Positions 31,184 to 45,015 of a DNA stretch of 64,000 nucleotides are shown here, one piece after another (positions within the stretch are counted from its first letter, which is position 1; each line of letters opens with the position of its first letter). Made by a program: the position numbers and the translations under genes. This stretch comes from Hymenoscyphus infarciens (taxonomy: Eukaryota; Ascomycota; Leotiomycetes; Helotiales; Helotiaceae): the NCBI GenBank assembly GCA_001414345.1, contig LLCB01000100.1, positions 1 through 64,000 of the forward strand, written 5' to 3'. The notes under the pieces were generated by a model, which did not search any database, had not been told where the DNA came from, and was given only the letters and a program-made list of their open reading frames with translations.

Positions 31184-32802
31184 ATGATGCTCTCCTCTCT
31201 TAGAATCGCCGCCAGGCAGACGGCCGTTCGTGGTTCAGCGACACGAAATGTCGTTGCCATGAGATGCGCCTCGACCTGGGCCAATGTCCCTCAAGGTCCT
31301 CCAGTAAGTGGCACCATCTCTGTCAAAACTCCACGCCAACACAGCTAACAATTGAATAGGATGTAAGTTTCTAGAATAAACGATTGTCTTCCCCCCACTT
31401 TACTAACATTATATTCTTCCCTAAAGGCGATTCTTGGTATGTTATGGTAGCAGGCGAAGATGCCAAATTGCTTCTTACTAACTGCATCTCAGGTATCACC
31501 GAAGCTTTCAAGGCCGACAGTTTCAAGGAGAAGATCAATTTGGGTACGCTGACAATCTGCGAGACGAATTGACACATTTCTAACTCAATTGCAGGTGTCG
31601 GCGCATATAGAGACGACCAAGGAAAGCCATACGTCCTCCCCTCCGTCAGAACTGCCGAAAACACCGTCGTCGCCCAGCAATTAAACAAGGAGTATGCGGG
31701 AATTACTGGTGTCCCTGAATTCACCAAGGCCGCTGCTGTCCTCGCATACGGAGAGGGGTCAAGTGCTCTCGATCGTCTAGTCATCACACAGTCCATCTCT
31801 GGAACCGGTGCTCTACGAATTGGTGGTGCTTTCCTCCAGAGATTCTTCCCTGGCGCAAAGAAGATCTACATCCCAAACCCATCATGGGCAAACCACGCTG
31901 CCGTATTCAAGGATTCAGGATTGGAGGTTGAGAAGTACAGATACTACAACAAGGACACAATTGGTCTAGACTTTGAGGGAATGGTAGCCGACATCAAGGC
32001 TGCACCAAAGGGAAGCGCATTCTTGTTACATGCGTGCGCACACAACCCAACTGGTGTTGACCCAACTGTCGAGCAATGGAAGGAGATTAGCAATGCTGTC
32101 AAGGCTGGTGGTCACTATGCTTTCTTCGATATGGCATACCAGGGGTTCGCATCTGGAGACACCAACAAGGATGCTTTCCCAGTACGACACTTTGTTGAGC
32201 AAGGACACAACCCATGCCTGGCCCAATCCTTTGCTAAGAATATGGTAATTCAATCTTTCCCATATATTTTAGTTATGCCATTAACAAAAACTAGGGTCTC
32301 TATGGCGAGCGTGTCGGTGCATTCTCAGTAGTCTGCGCAGACGCCGAAGAAAAGAAGCGCGTCGACTCACAAATCAAGATCCTCGTCCGCCCTCTATACT
32401 CCAACCCACCAGTTCACGGTGCCCGTGTCGCATCCACCATCCTCAACGACCCCGCTTTGAACAAGCAATGGCTGGGCGAGGTCAAGGGTATGGCCGATCG
32501 AATCATCACCATGCGCGCTCTCTTGAAGAAAGAGCTCGAGAGTTTAGGGTCTAAGCATGACTGGAGCCATATCACGAGCCAAATCGGCATGTTCGCTTAT
32601 ACAGGTTTAACGGCTGAGCAGATGGATAAGTTGGCTAAGGAGGTAAGATATCCCTATACATCGCTTAAATTCATTTTAGAACCAAGCTAATAGATATCAG
32701 CACTCCGTCTACGCAACCAAGGATGGTCGTATTTCCGTTGCAGGTATCACTTCTGGAAACGTCAAGAGACTTGCGGCTGCTATTCACGCTGTCAAGCCAT
32801 AA
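31184..32802 (+). CDS. Mitochondrial aspartate aminotransferase
   Basis: 427 aa from seven inferred exons: 31184-31303, 31360-31362, 31427-31436, 31493-31543, 31595-32244, 32295-32642 and 32701-32802. The N-terminus ([20 protein letters not shown]) is a mitochondrial import signal. The mature part begins [20 protein letters not shown], then [64 protein letters not shown] and [17 protein letters not shown] with the PLP-binding Lys276. It interconverts aspartate plus 2-oxoglutarate and oxaloacetate plus glutamate, feeding the malate-aspartate shuttle. Length is normal for the family. Exons 2 and 3 are 3 and 10 nt long: they are needed to give the conserved GPPDAILG junction, and each is bounded by canonical sites (ATAG/GAT/GTAAGT; AAAG/GCGATTCTTG/GTATGT). 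An alternative skipping exon 2 would lose only the Asp. Confidence 0.92.
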
Positions 32803-33110
32803 GGGGAGTCCTCTGGATATTTGAATGACATGTTAATGCGAAAAATTATGGATTCTGAGAAATTGGGTTGGCTATGATGAGGTATGCCATGCCAGATAGT
32901 CCGAGTCCAATTGTAACAACAGTTTGTGCATGATCTTCCCTTGGGAAATTAAAAGGTTGCATTTCTTGATTTTTTTCTCTACCTTATGAAAGTTGACCCT
33001 TCTTTTTTATTTTACGATATTTTGTAAGAAGGGGGGCTTTTGAAAGAGGTTTACATATGATTTAGGTACGATCTTAGTGTTTGAAAACTACGCAAGTTTA
33101 GGGTTCCTTT
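32803..33110. other. 3' flank of the aminotransferase gene
   Basis: Normal-composition sequence with T-rich stretches, presumably the 3' UTR. Base composition changes sharply to the RIP island at about 33110. Confidence 0.45.
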
Positions 33111-33519
33111 TTATATCTATATCTCTAGGTCGCGGTTTATATACCCGGGGGGATATAGTCTATTAATTCTCTAAAATACGTTTAAAGTTTATAGTAGAAA
33201 GAGAGGTTTAATATATATATATATTTAATAGAACTAAGAGAGAATATAGGTTAAAAATACGACTAGTAATAGAGATATTTTACTACTTTCAAAAAAAAAT
33301 TCTTAAATAGCTAAGATAGATATTACTAGTTAGCTCTAGAAATATATATATTAAGCTTTTTTTAAGTAAAGTAAGTTAAAGTAGAGGATTTATTAAGCTA
33401 ATTATAAACTTAAGTAAAAGTCTAATTAAATTATTTTTTTAAGATTCTTAACTAACTTAGTAACTCTAAAATATAGTAACTTTAAAATATAACTTAGATA
33501 ATTAATTATTTAATAAATA

Positions 33520-33885
33520 ATAGTTAGTATAATAGCTAGCTGTTTTAAATAGCCGAGAGTATATAGTATATACTATATATATAAGGTTTTAATAGATAGA
33601 TATTAGCTTTTAGTTATTATTATTTTATATTATCTAATTTAGAAAGGTTTTATACTTTAGCTTTCGAATCTTTTTATATTATCCGACTCTCTTTTATATA
33701 GTCTAAACCTCTTATATATAGCTATCTACTCTTCTATAGTTAGAAAAGGTCTAATTTAGTCTTTATTTCTATATTAGTATTTAGTATTTATATACGTTAT
33801 ACTATAGAATATACTTCTATATATCTCTCTTTTATAATAGTATATATTTCGTATTATTATAGTTAGAAAATAGTAATTCTTAGAT
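33520..33885 (-). repeat. Decayed LTR, reverse orientation
   Basis: Read on the - strand it aligns with the 364-bp LTR at 7640-8003: the segments TATATAAGAGGTTT, then TATAAAAAG-type, CCGAAAG-type and CGAAATA-type motifs follow in the same order. It ends in AGCTATTATA in place of CTGTTACA. It shows that the non-autonomous element at 7640 and this island share an LTR family. Confidence 0.5.
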
Positions 33886-35339
33886 ATAATTAAAGATATA
33901 CTAGTAAAGAGCTATATTTATAATAGAATAGAGATTTAAACTATATATTAAGAAGTAATAAATTTTAAAGAGTAGCTATATATTACTTCTTAGTTTATAT
34001 ATAGCTCTTTCGCGCTAATTTATTACTAATTATAGAATACTTTAATAAAAATTACGAAATATATCTTTTTACTTATTTCTTTACTTACTTTTTTATCTAT
34101 TATCTTTCTTTTAAATCTCGCGTCTTCTTCTCTTCTTATTATAAAGCTTTTTATCTTATTCTAATAAAAGTTATCTCCTTTAAGTCTTCTCTATCTTCTA
34201 ATTCTCTTTTTAAAGCTTCTTTTACTTTTATTATACTCTCTTTTAGTATTCTTTTATTTCTTTTCTTTATTCTTTCTAGCTTTAGTATTATCTTACTTAT
34301 ATTTATACTTCTCTTTTATCTCTTAATCTACTTTCTTTTTATATTCTTTTTCTTTCTCTTTATTCTCTCTATCTTACTTAATTTATAATACTTAATTAAT
34401 AGCTTTCTTTCTCTTTTATATCTTTTAGAGCTTACTTTTATCTTCTTTCTATATAAAGAAATAATAGTAAATATTAAGAAAATACGTAGTTTAGGTTACT
34501 TATAGTAGAGATATAGCTAGCTCTAATTAGATATAGTTTTATATATAATAGCGTAGCTATATATATAAACGTAAGCCTCGACTTTTTTCTTTCTTTAGTT
34601 AATATTATACTATTCTACTAGCTCTATACTATTACTATTAAGACTTACTATACTAGTTATACTAGGTTTAGAGAGATCGATTTAATAGATTATAAGCCTA
34701 GGTTTATCTAGAGTAGATATAAGAGTTATAATAAACTTAGAGTTATAAAAGAACTCTATAGACGCTATAGAAGAGTATATATAAAGCTATAAAAGAGTAT
34801 CTATAATACTAATAAAACTAATAATAGCCTACTATTACTATATATCTATATAAAAAGTAGAGAGCTAAAATAAGAGCTATTTCTAAAAGTTCTATAAAGA
34901 GATAAAAGATATAGTAATATACTATATATATATTATATTTACTAATTAATAGACTTTAAATACTATTATCTTTAACTATATCTATATCTAGTCTCTATTA
35001 AATAAGAGATAACTATAATAATAAAAAGAGCGCTTATATTTTAATACTTATAAGAGAGAACTATAAGATATAGATCTACTAAGTAACTTTTAAGCTTAAA
35101 AGTAAAGAAATCTTCTATATTATAAAGAAAACTAAGTTTAAATATATATTTATTAAGAATTCTAAGACTATTAAAGCTAGCTTAATATCAACTTTTATAA
35201 TATTAGAAACTAGTAGTAATAGTAATATTAATAAGCTTACTAGTATCTTTAGTTATATAAGTATTAGTAATTTATACTCTTAGTATATAAGTATTAGTAA
35301 TTTCACGAAAACTAGTAATTTAGAATAGTAAGCTATTAT

Positions 35340-36735
35340 AATCTCTCTCTTTTCTTTTTTTAACTATAAAGTAGTAAACTCTTTTTTTATAAACTAGAGT
35401 AACTATTTCTATTCTTATATCTTTAAAATTAAACTTACTAAAATATATATAGTATTCTACTTAATATAGTACTTATACTTCTTTAACTTAGCTTTCTTAA
35501 AAACATATTAGTAATCGCTATTTTAAGATTTTACTTAAAAATACTAAATTTAGTAGACTTAGTAAGTAACTAAAAGTATACTAGTAGAAGTTAAAAGAGA
35601 TATTTTACTATATTAGATTAGTACTTTAAATTAGATCTAATTAGAGAGTTAAGACTTATATTTATATATATATTTTAAAAGTATAGTTAGTATATAATAA
35701 TATACTTAGTTAGAAGATATTCTTACTAGTTATATTATTTAGATAAAAAGGAAAAAAGAAAAGAAACTAGAATTAAAGAGAAGTTATCTATTAATATATT
35801 ATAAATAATAATAGCTAATACTAAATAATTATTATTTATTACTTAATAATTACTATTATAATATATAATAATAGTAAAAACCTAATAACTCTATAATAGT
35901 ATACTATTTTCTAACTAATAGCTAATTATTAGTCTCTTTTCTTTTTATCTCTATTATTATATAATAAATAATAATAAATAAAGTATACTTAACTAATAAA
36001 TAATTATACTACTCTCTACTAACTCTATCTTAACTATAAAGTATTATATAAATAAATAATAAAAGATAACTTATATTCTAAATAGTAAATAAGTAAATAA
36101 TAGTATAAACGTTCTAATACTATACTAATTACTAACTAAAGACTCGAGATAAGTCTTTTTCAAAAGAAAGAGATATAATAGCCTACTAATCTAGATTACT
36201 AGTACTAATATACTAAGAGTATAAATAACTAATACTTATATATATAATAATACGAAATATAGACTACTATAAAAGAGATATATAAGAGTATGTTTTATAG
36301 AATAATATATATAAATACTAGGTACTAAAATAGAAGAAAAGACTAAATTAGCCTCTTCTTATAATAGTACGCTATTCTAAATTATTAGTATTCGTAAAAC
36401 TACTAATACCTCTATAACTTATAAGAAGAAAGGTACTAAAGAGAGTAAGAATCGAATAAAACATGTTTCACTTTAAGGTCTTATATATTTAGCTTTAAAG
36501 CCTTTATTATTTTAGTAGCTATATTAGGAAGGACTCGGTTATTATTCTTATTAGAACTTAGTAGTCTCTAACCTCTTATATATAGATATTTATACTTAGT
36601 ATAGAAGAAGAAAAGTTTTTTCTTTTCTTCTATATTAGTACCTAGTATTTATATATATTATTTAGTCTTAAATATACTCTTATATATCTCTTCTCTTATA
36701 GTATATATTTTATACTATTATATAAAAAGGAAAAA
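35340..36735. repeat. Left member of a long direct repeat around the Gypsy body
   Basis: Matches 42955-44548 over about 1.2 kb, for example ATTACTATTATAATATATAA near 35844 against 43501, and GTCTTATATATTTAG and GACTCGGTTATTATTCTTAT near 36480 against 44315. This copy carries an extra segment of about 190 bp (36190-36370) that looks like part of the LTR at 7640. The repeat is either a long LTR or the 3' end plus LTR of an older tandem copy. Confidence 0.55.
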
Positions 36736-37049
36736 CTCTTCTTTACTAGTAATAGCTTTTATAATATCTCTTTTAAGCTTATTATTACTTTTTATTTTAA
36801 TTTTAATTTAGCTTAGAATTAGACTATTATAATATATTCTTAAATAGCTAGGGTTTTAGAGATCTCTTAGATAGCTAGTAATACTAGAGTTTAGTATCTA
36901 TATAGATAGCTAGTAAGAATTATATCTTATATATTAAGAGATTAGAATATACTAAGTATTTCTAAGAATTCTAATAACTCTCTTAGTATAGAGTTTACTA
37001 TATATAATTTAAATAGTTAATAATATAAATAGTTATCTAGAAAACTTCT

Positions 37050-40000
37050 AAATTAACCTCTTTACTCTCTCTCTTAAATTAATATTTAATATATTAGATT
37101 TAGAAGTAACTCTAGGTCTCTTTTAAGCTCTACTTTAAAGTATAGAGCCTCTCTTTAAAGAAGAAAGTTAAGTATTTATAGAAAGGTTTTTAACTTAATA
37201 CTATATACTAAAGAATAATAAAAAGTCCTAGAGTAATAAAGGTAAAAGCGTTACTCTTAGAAGCTAGAGAGATAACTAAGACTTTTCTAATATAGATAAG
37301 ATATAAGAAGTAATTTAAGCTATAAAGGCTAAGAACTAAGAAAAAGATAAAAGAATCTAGTAATAAGATAACTAAATCGTTTAATTAGTAGATTTAGTAT
37401 AATAGATTAGTAGATACTTATTAAGAAACGATTAGAGTCTCTACTAACTAAATTAGACTCCTCCTTTATACTCTTCTATTATACTAGACTATCTTTAGAT
37501 ATAAAACTCTACTTCTAATATTCTTCCTTTATAATAATTATAATAATCTACTTTATAATTATAAGCTAAAACCTTACTAAAAGCCTAATAAACTACTAAA
37601 AGTAAAATTATAAAGAAAATTAAACCTTTAAATAATAGCACTTTACTTACTTATAAGTAATAAAAGATATCTATATATAATAGACTCTAAGTAAACGCTA
37701 ACTATTACTATATACTTAGAACTTATAAAGCTCTTATTTAGAGAATAACTATAAAACTTACTAGGAACTACTTAAAGCTTTAATATAAGTTAGATATAGA
37801 TAATATAGCTTTTAAAGATTAATAAGATATAATAGAACTTTTTAATTCTTACTTTCTAACTAGTTATAAGAAAGAGAATACTTATAATAAATTTTAAGCC
37901 TTATAAATAGATAGAAAGAGTTATATAAAAGAAACTTTTTTAGATTTTAAAGTACGCTTCTTAAGTATAGCTATACTTAGAGAGATACTAGAGTTAGAAA
38001 GATTCTACTAGATATAGAATAAGATTATACTCTAGCTCTAAGATAGCTCTACTTTAGTTAAGAGAGATTAGAATTATAATTTTAATAAGATATTAGTAGA
38101 TCTTTTAGCTCTAGATAAAGAGAAGTACTAAAATCTAGAGTTATTTATAACTAGTACTATAGCTAAACTATTTAGTATAACCTTATTATTTAAAAAGATA
38201 AGTACTTTTTAATCTTTACTAAGCTTAACTCTAAAACCCTTTCTACTCTTATATAGACTTAATTCTACTTCTTAGAAGATTTTATAAACTTCTAGACTAT
38301 TTTCTACTAGTAAAAAATTAAAGACTATATTAATAGACTAAGTCTCTACTAGTATAAACTGTTTCTATTATAGTAAACTTAGGTATTTTAAACTTAATTA
38401 CTCTAATCTTTCTAGAAATAATAAGATAGATAATTAATCTAAAGAAGAATAACTATTTAAAGAGTACTTTAACTCTAAGCTAAGTTAAAAAGAAAATAAA
38501 GAGACTTAGATAAAAATTCCTTCTTAAGCTTATATAATTATAACCTAACTAGACTTAATCTTTCTAAGCTTATAAGAGGAAAACAGTTTCTTATAAATAC
38601 TACTCTTAGTATTTAGAGATATAGTATTAAATTATAAGCTTTAGTAGATATAAAAGTAAATAAGTACCTATTTCTAAATTAGCTTCTAGCTTTATACTTA
38701 TCTAAGATAATAGGTTTAAAGATTTAAAGATTATTATATATAGTATTTATTTATAGATATAATAATAGTATTAAAAGCTAGGTAACTTAGTTTATATAAC
38801 TATATCTAAATATTAATAAATATTATATTCTTAACTATCTCTTTATTATCTTAGACCTTAGATAATAAGACCTAATTATTAGTAATAAGTAGTTAAACTA
38901 TTTTAAAGTCCTTCTTAACCTCTTAAAGAGTTAGATTACTTAGCTAGCTAATTACTTCTTAACTTCTTACTTTTAATTTTTAACTAGAACTAGAAACCTA
39001 TTTTAAATTACTAGTTAGATACGAATTAAAGAGAATATACGATTCTTTAATAAGAAAGATATAAAAAGAGTAGACTTATAAATATAGCTAAGCTATTACT
39101 TCTATCTATAATAATAACTCCTTTTAAAACTTTAACCTCTAACTCTAGTCTAAAGCTTCTTTAAACTACTAGTATAGTTTTAAAAAACTAGACTTTATAC
39201 TTTTTTATTAGTAAAATAAGTATAAACGTTATATACTTTAATATAAAATAACTTAACTTAGAATTCTATATAACTAGTATTTATAAGCTAGATTAGATTA
39301 TTAATAAAAGATTAGCCTCTTTTTAAGATAACGATAATATAAGAGCTCTAATATAAGCTTAACTTCTAAAATATTATTCTTTTTATAAAGATATATTCTT
39401 AAAAGTAGCTTCTAATAAGCTCTCTTCTTACTATAAATATAACTATAAGATTACTTTAAATAAACTACTTTTAAACTTCTTTTTACCTTTATATTAATAG
39501 TTAATTATAAAGCTTAAAGCTATAAAAGAGTATCTTATAAAGAACCTAGATAAGAGGTTTATTATTAATAGTAATAGCTCTTTTACCTCTTTAGTACTCT
39601 TTATTAAAAAAGCTAATAGTAATAAGTTATAGTTCTATATTAATTATAAGAAGCTAAATACTTTAACTTAAAATAATCTTTATTTAATCTCTTAAATTAA
39701 TAAGCTCCTTTTAAGAATAAGAATAGCTAAAATCTTTACTAAGTTAGATATAAGATAAGGTTTCTATTATATCTAAATAGACTTTATCTTAGAAGAGATA
39801 ACTATATTTAGAACTAGGTATAGTATATATAAATATAAGGTTCTCTCTTTTAAACTCTATAATAGCCTTACTATTTATTAATATTATATAAATAACGTCT
39901 TAATTAATTATCTAGATAACTTCTATATTACTTACTTAGATAATATTTTAATTTATTTAGATATTATTAAAGAATATAAGAAATAGGTTAAGAAGGTTCT

Positions 40001-42350
40001 AAGTTAGCTCTAAGAAGCTAGACTTTAAGTAGATATTAAGAAAAGCGAATTTAGTATTACTAGAGTTAAATACTTAAGATTTATCTTAACTATAAAGAGA
40101 CTTAAAGTTAATCTAGAAAAGGTAGAACCTTTATAGAACTAGGTTTAACCTACTACTATAATAGGTATAAAGTCTTATTTAGAGTTTATAGGATTTTATA
40201 GATAATTTATTAAAAGTTATACTAAAATTACTAAACTCTTAATTATATTAATACGCCTTTTAGAGCTTTTTCTATAAACGTCTAAATATAATAAAGCTTT
40301 TAAAGTGTTAAGAACTAGACTACTTACTATATAAACCTTATACTACTTTAATCTTAATTATAATATAAAGGTAGAAATAGACTCTTTAGAAGAAGTAATA
40401 GTAAATATATTCTTATAATAATATAATAGCTTTTAGTACTTTATTAGGTTCTACTTATACGTCTTAGTTAGCTATAATTCGAATTAGAAGATCTATAATA
40501 AAGAACTATCTACTATTATAGAAGCTTTTAAGAAATAGTACTCTAAACTTATATTATATTAAAAGTATATTAATATATATTTAGACTATAGATTATTAGA
40601 ATATTTTATAATAACCACGTTACTTATAGCTAAGTAAGTTTAATAGATAGAGTTTTTATTAAACTTTAACTTTTTAATCTACTTTATATCTAAGAAGAGT
40701 AATTAAAAAGTAGATATATTAACTTAATATAAATAAGACCTAAAAACCTATAATTAAGCTAAATTAGCTAGCTACTTATATACTCTCTTAGAACCTAATT
40801 AGTTAGACCTTTAAATTAATACTAAACTTACTTAGATCTTTTTATAAGAATAGTTTATATCTCTTAATATAATAGATATTATTCTAGAGTTAAGTTTAAA
40901 TATAATTTAGAAGTTAAAAGAAGATAACTTATATTCTTTTTAGAAAGAACGTTATAAACTTCTAAATAGATACTCTATCTTACTAGATAATTTACTTCTT
41001 TTTAAGAATTAACTTTATATTTAAAGAAATACTAAACTCTATATAAAGCTAATTTAAGAAGTCTATAACTAAGTATCTAGTACTTACTTAAGTATAAAAA
41101 AGATATACTAGTTATTAGTATAATACTACTACTAGGTTAGACTAAGTTTAGATTATAAGAGATATATAGCGAATTATTAAGCTTATAAATACTCTTATTC
41201 TTAATTAACTAAGTAATAAGGCTTTCTTTACTCTCTTTTAGTACTTAACTACTCTATATAATATTTATATATAGATTTTAAATTATTTTTAAAAAATAAA
41301 CATAGATTTAATACTATATTAGTATTTATTAACTAACTTAGAAAGGATTTAGTATTAATACTCTATTATTTAACTATAGATACTAAAAGACTAGCTAAAC
41401 TCTTTATTTAATAGATTTACTATTTTAGTTACTACTTTAAATTAATTATATCTAATTAAGAACCTTACTTTATATTATTATTTTAGACTAAATTTTATTA
41501 AATAATTAATATTAAGCTTAAGCTTAGTACTACTTATTATAAATAGATAGATAAATAGAGAAAGATAATAAACTAATATATTAATTAGAGACTAAGGCCT
41601 TTTATAACCTATTACTAAAATAACTAAAGCGAATTAATCTCTTTAATAAATAGAGTATAAATAATACTTCTATACTTATCTATTAGTATAACCTCTTATT
41701 AGCTTAAGTTTAGACTTAATCTAAAGACTTTATAAGACTAGAATATACTAAAGATATCTATTCTCTAAGAACGTTTTAACTATAATAAGAGAGTAAAAGT
41801 AGCTTAATATATATACTTTACTTAAAGAATAGTAAAAGATAATATAAGTAAGGCCTAGAAAAGGATAGAGAATAGTATAAATTAATACTAAAGAGCTATT
41901 AACTAGAATATTAGAGATAAAGTCTACTTATCTACTAAGAATCTTAAGATAAATCGTCTTAGCTAAAAGCTTACTAAGTAGTAGATAAGATCTTTTAAAA
42001 TACTAGATTATATAAAATACTTTTATAGACTAAAACTTCTAAAAGGATTATTAATTTATAATATTTTTACTTTTAATATACTTTTAAAGAATCTAAATAT
42101 ATCTTTACTAGAATAAGAGGCTTTAGAGCCTCTACTAGATATTATTTAAGATATATAAGAATAAGAGGTTTAAGAAATACTTAGTAGTAGACTTTTTAAA
42201 AGATAGCTATAGTACTAGGTAAATTAGGTTAGCTATGATTTAGATCTTACTTAGTATCTTATAAATAATTTTTAAGGTTTATTATATTATTTAAGAGACT
42301 TTTATACTAAATATCTAGAATAGCTAAGACTACTCTAACTCCTCTTTAAA
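37050..42350 (+). pseudogene. Ty3/Gypsy chromovirus gag-pol relic
   Basis: Reading through RIP stops on the + strand, a CCHC knuckle lies at 38360-38401 (CFYYSKLRYFKLNY; the second and third Cys have become Tyr). A protease-like ALVD-x-K-x-NKYLFLN lies near 38640. Reverse transcriptase runs from about 39550 (RFIINSNSSFTSLVLFIKKA) through KIFTKLDIR and FRTRYSIYKYKVLSF to TYLDNILIYLD at 39933 (YLDD changed to YLDN). RNase H follows (YNKELSTIIEAF near 40500). An integrase core comes after that (HRFNTILVFIN near 41310). A chromodomain (EILSSRLFKR, LQY, YDLDLT) lies at about 42155-42345. The order PR-RT-RH-IN-chromodomain defines a chromovirus. It is inactive, with dozens of stops. Confidence 0.8.
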
Positions 42351-42954
42351 TAGATTAATATATAGAAATTAGATAAGACTTAAGTAAAAGAGTTAATTTA
42401 TAAAACTCTATTAATACTCTCTAATTCTAGTTACTTTTAATAAGGAACTTATAATAAAAACCTAAGATAAAATACTAACTAGTAGGAATATTTAAAATTA
42501 ATAAAGTAAAGAACTAAAACTAAGTTACTATTAAAACAGAGCCTACTAACTCTTTCTAGGTTATAGCCTCTCCTTCTTCTAACTTATTATCTTCTCTACT
42601 CTTTTAAGTATAAAGAGCCTAAACTAGCTCTTCCTCTATCTCCTTCTTATAAGTACGCTTCTTATTTTAGTAACCTCTTATAACTAGCTTAAGAGAGGAC
42701 GCTTATAAACTTTTTAAATAAATCTTAAAAAGGACCTAAACCTAGGTTTAGATAGAGGTCTTACTCTTTATAGTATAGTATAAGAACTATTAAATATTAG
42801 TAATTAAAACCCTTCTAATAAGTAAGAGATACTTATAATAACCTTAGTATAAAGTGCTCGAGTCTCTTCTAGAAGAGCGAACTATATCTCTAAACTATTC
42901 TTTAGTACCTCTATACTAGTAACTACTAATACCTTATTTAAGGCCTTAGTAGCC

Positions 42955-44548
42955 TTCTTAATCTCTCTCTTCTTCTTCTTAAGCTTAAGCTTATTAAACT
43001 CCTTTCTAATAAACTATAGTAACTATCTAAGTTAGAATAGATTTAGTATATATTTAGAATTAAACTTACTAGAATATATATAGTATTCTACTCTATATAA
43101 TACCTATACTTCTTTAACTTTAGCTTCTTAAAAGTATATATATAATCTCTGTTCTAAGATTTTATCTAAAAGTACTAAACGTAGTAGACTTAGTAAGTAG
43201 CTAGAAGTATACTAGGAGAATATAAGAGAGGCATTTTACTATATTAGATTAGCTTTAAATTAAGCCTAATTAAGAAGGGAAAGACTTACTTTTATATATA
43301 TATATATAATATATATAGATATTCTAGAATATAAGTTAGTATATAAGAATATATCTAATTAAAAGGTATTCTTACTATATATATATTATTTTAAATAAAA
43401 AGAAAAGAAGAAGAGAAGTTAGAATTAGAGAGAAGTCGCCTACTAATATACTACTTATAATAATAGCTATTACTTTATAATTATTATTTATTACTTAATA
43501 ATTACTATTATAATATATAATAATAGTAAGAATATAATAACTTTATAATAGTATCCCTTCAGTTATCCTTATACTCTACGTATAGACGCGTTTAGTAGTC
43601 CGGTTTAAAACTACTCTTATTTGAGGTAGTTTTAGACTAAAATCTAGGTAGCTTCGAACTACGATACTACTAAACCAGTTTAGGAGTACTAAGATATCAA
43701 AATCTAAATTAAAGTAAGAAACACGTCTATAGAGCGTACTTGAGAGGCCTTCTTTTTAAGGACTTTTTTAGTAGAGGTTTTTAAACATAAGATTATAGGT
43801 AAATCATTATTCAATTTCTATATCGTTATATACTTTAGTAGGGTTTAAAGAATGAGATAATGATTTAAATATTTAGTCGCGTTAGAAGGTTAGAACCGCG
43901 TTCTACTAAATCACGTAGAGTATAAGGATAACTGAAGAGATACCGCTTTCTACTTAATAGCTAATAATTAGTCTCTCTTTTATTTATATCTATTATTATA
44001 TAGTATATAATAGTAAATAAAGAGTGATTATCTTATAAATAATAATACTACTAGCTACTAACTCTACTCTAACTATTAGATACTATAATAATAGATAAGT
44101 TATATTCTTTATAATAAATACGTAAATAATACTTTATTAATAACTAAAGACTTAGAACGAGTCTTTTTTAAGAAGAGAGGATATAATAGTATACTATTCT
44201 AAATTATTAGTATTTATAAAACTACTAATACCTCTATAACTTATAAGAAGGAAGATACTAAAAGAAGTAAGAATTAGATAAAACATGTTTTACCTTAAAG
44301 TCTTATATATTTAGTTTTAAAGCTCTTATTATTTTAGTAGCTATATTAGAAAAGACTCGGTTATTATTCTTATTAGAACTTAGTAGTCTCTAATCTCTTA
44401 TATATAGATGTTTATACTTAGTATAGAAGAAGAATAGTTTTTCCTTTTCTTCTATATTAGTACTTAGTATTTACATATATTATTTAGTCTCGAACGCACT
44501 CTTATATACCTCTTCTTCTATAGTATATATTTCGTACTATTATACTTC
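42955..44548. repeat. Right member of the long direct repeat
   Basis: Pairs with 35340-36735. It is interrupted by the 387-bp MITE at 43554-43940, which the left copy lacks, so the left copy gives the empty site. Confidence 0.55.
43554..43940. mobile_element. MITE with TA target site, without RIP
   Basis: 387 bp with 28-bp inverted ends, TCCCTTCAGTTATCC-TTATACTCTACGT on the left and the complement with one mismatch on the right, flanked by TA on both sides (43552-43553 and 43941-43942). TA duplication suggests a Tc1/mariner (Fot1/pogo-like) source. The interior is non-coding, has normal CpA and CpG content, and forms internal inverted pairs such as AAATCATTATTC and GAGATAATGATTT. It has clearly escaped the mutation that ruined the sequence around it, so it arrived later or was too short or too rare for RIP. 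Confidence 0.75.
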
Positions 44549-44559
44549 TAACTATAGAA

Positions 44560-45015
44560 GAGTAGACAGCTATATATAAGAGGTTTAGATAATATAAAAG
44601 AGAGTCGAATAGTATTAAAAGATCTAAAACCCGAAGTATAAAAACTTTCTCAATTAGATAATATAAATTAATAACTACTAAAACCTTATATATATAGTAT
44701 ATAATCTATAATCTCGGCTATTTAAGAAAGCTAGCTATTATAATATACTAAAAGATATTAAAGTTTAAATCTTATATATTTAGCTTTTAGCTTTTATTAT
44801 TTAGTATTATCTATATTAGATAAATCTTAGTTATTATTATTATTAGACTTTTATATTATCGAATCTCTTATATATAAATACTTCTACTTAGAATAATAGA
44901 AAGCTAATTTAATCTTTTCTTTTATATTAGAGCCTAGTATTTATATACTTTATTCTATTAAATATACTCTTATATACCTCTTTCTTAGTTATATATATTT
45001 CGTATTATTATAACT
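44560..45015. repeat. LTR fragments in opposite orientation
   Basis: 44560-44740 matches the second half of the 7640 LTR in direct orientation (CTATATATAAGAGGTTT, CTTTCTCAATTAGATAATAT, ATCTCGGCTAT). 44745-45015 carries a relative in reverse orientation, ending in a CGTATTATTATA motif like that near 33860. Both are RIP-mutated remnants at the right margin of the island. Confidence 0.45.
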
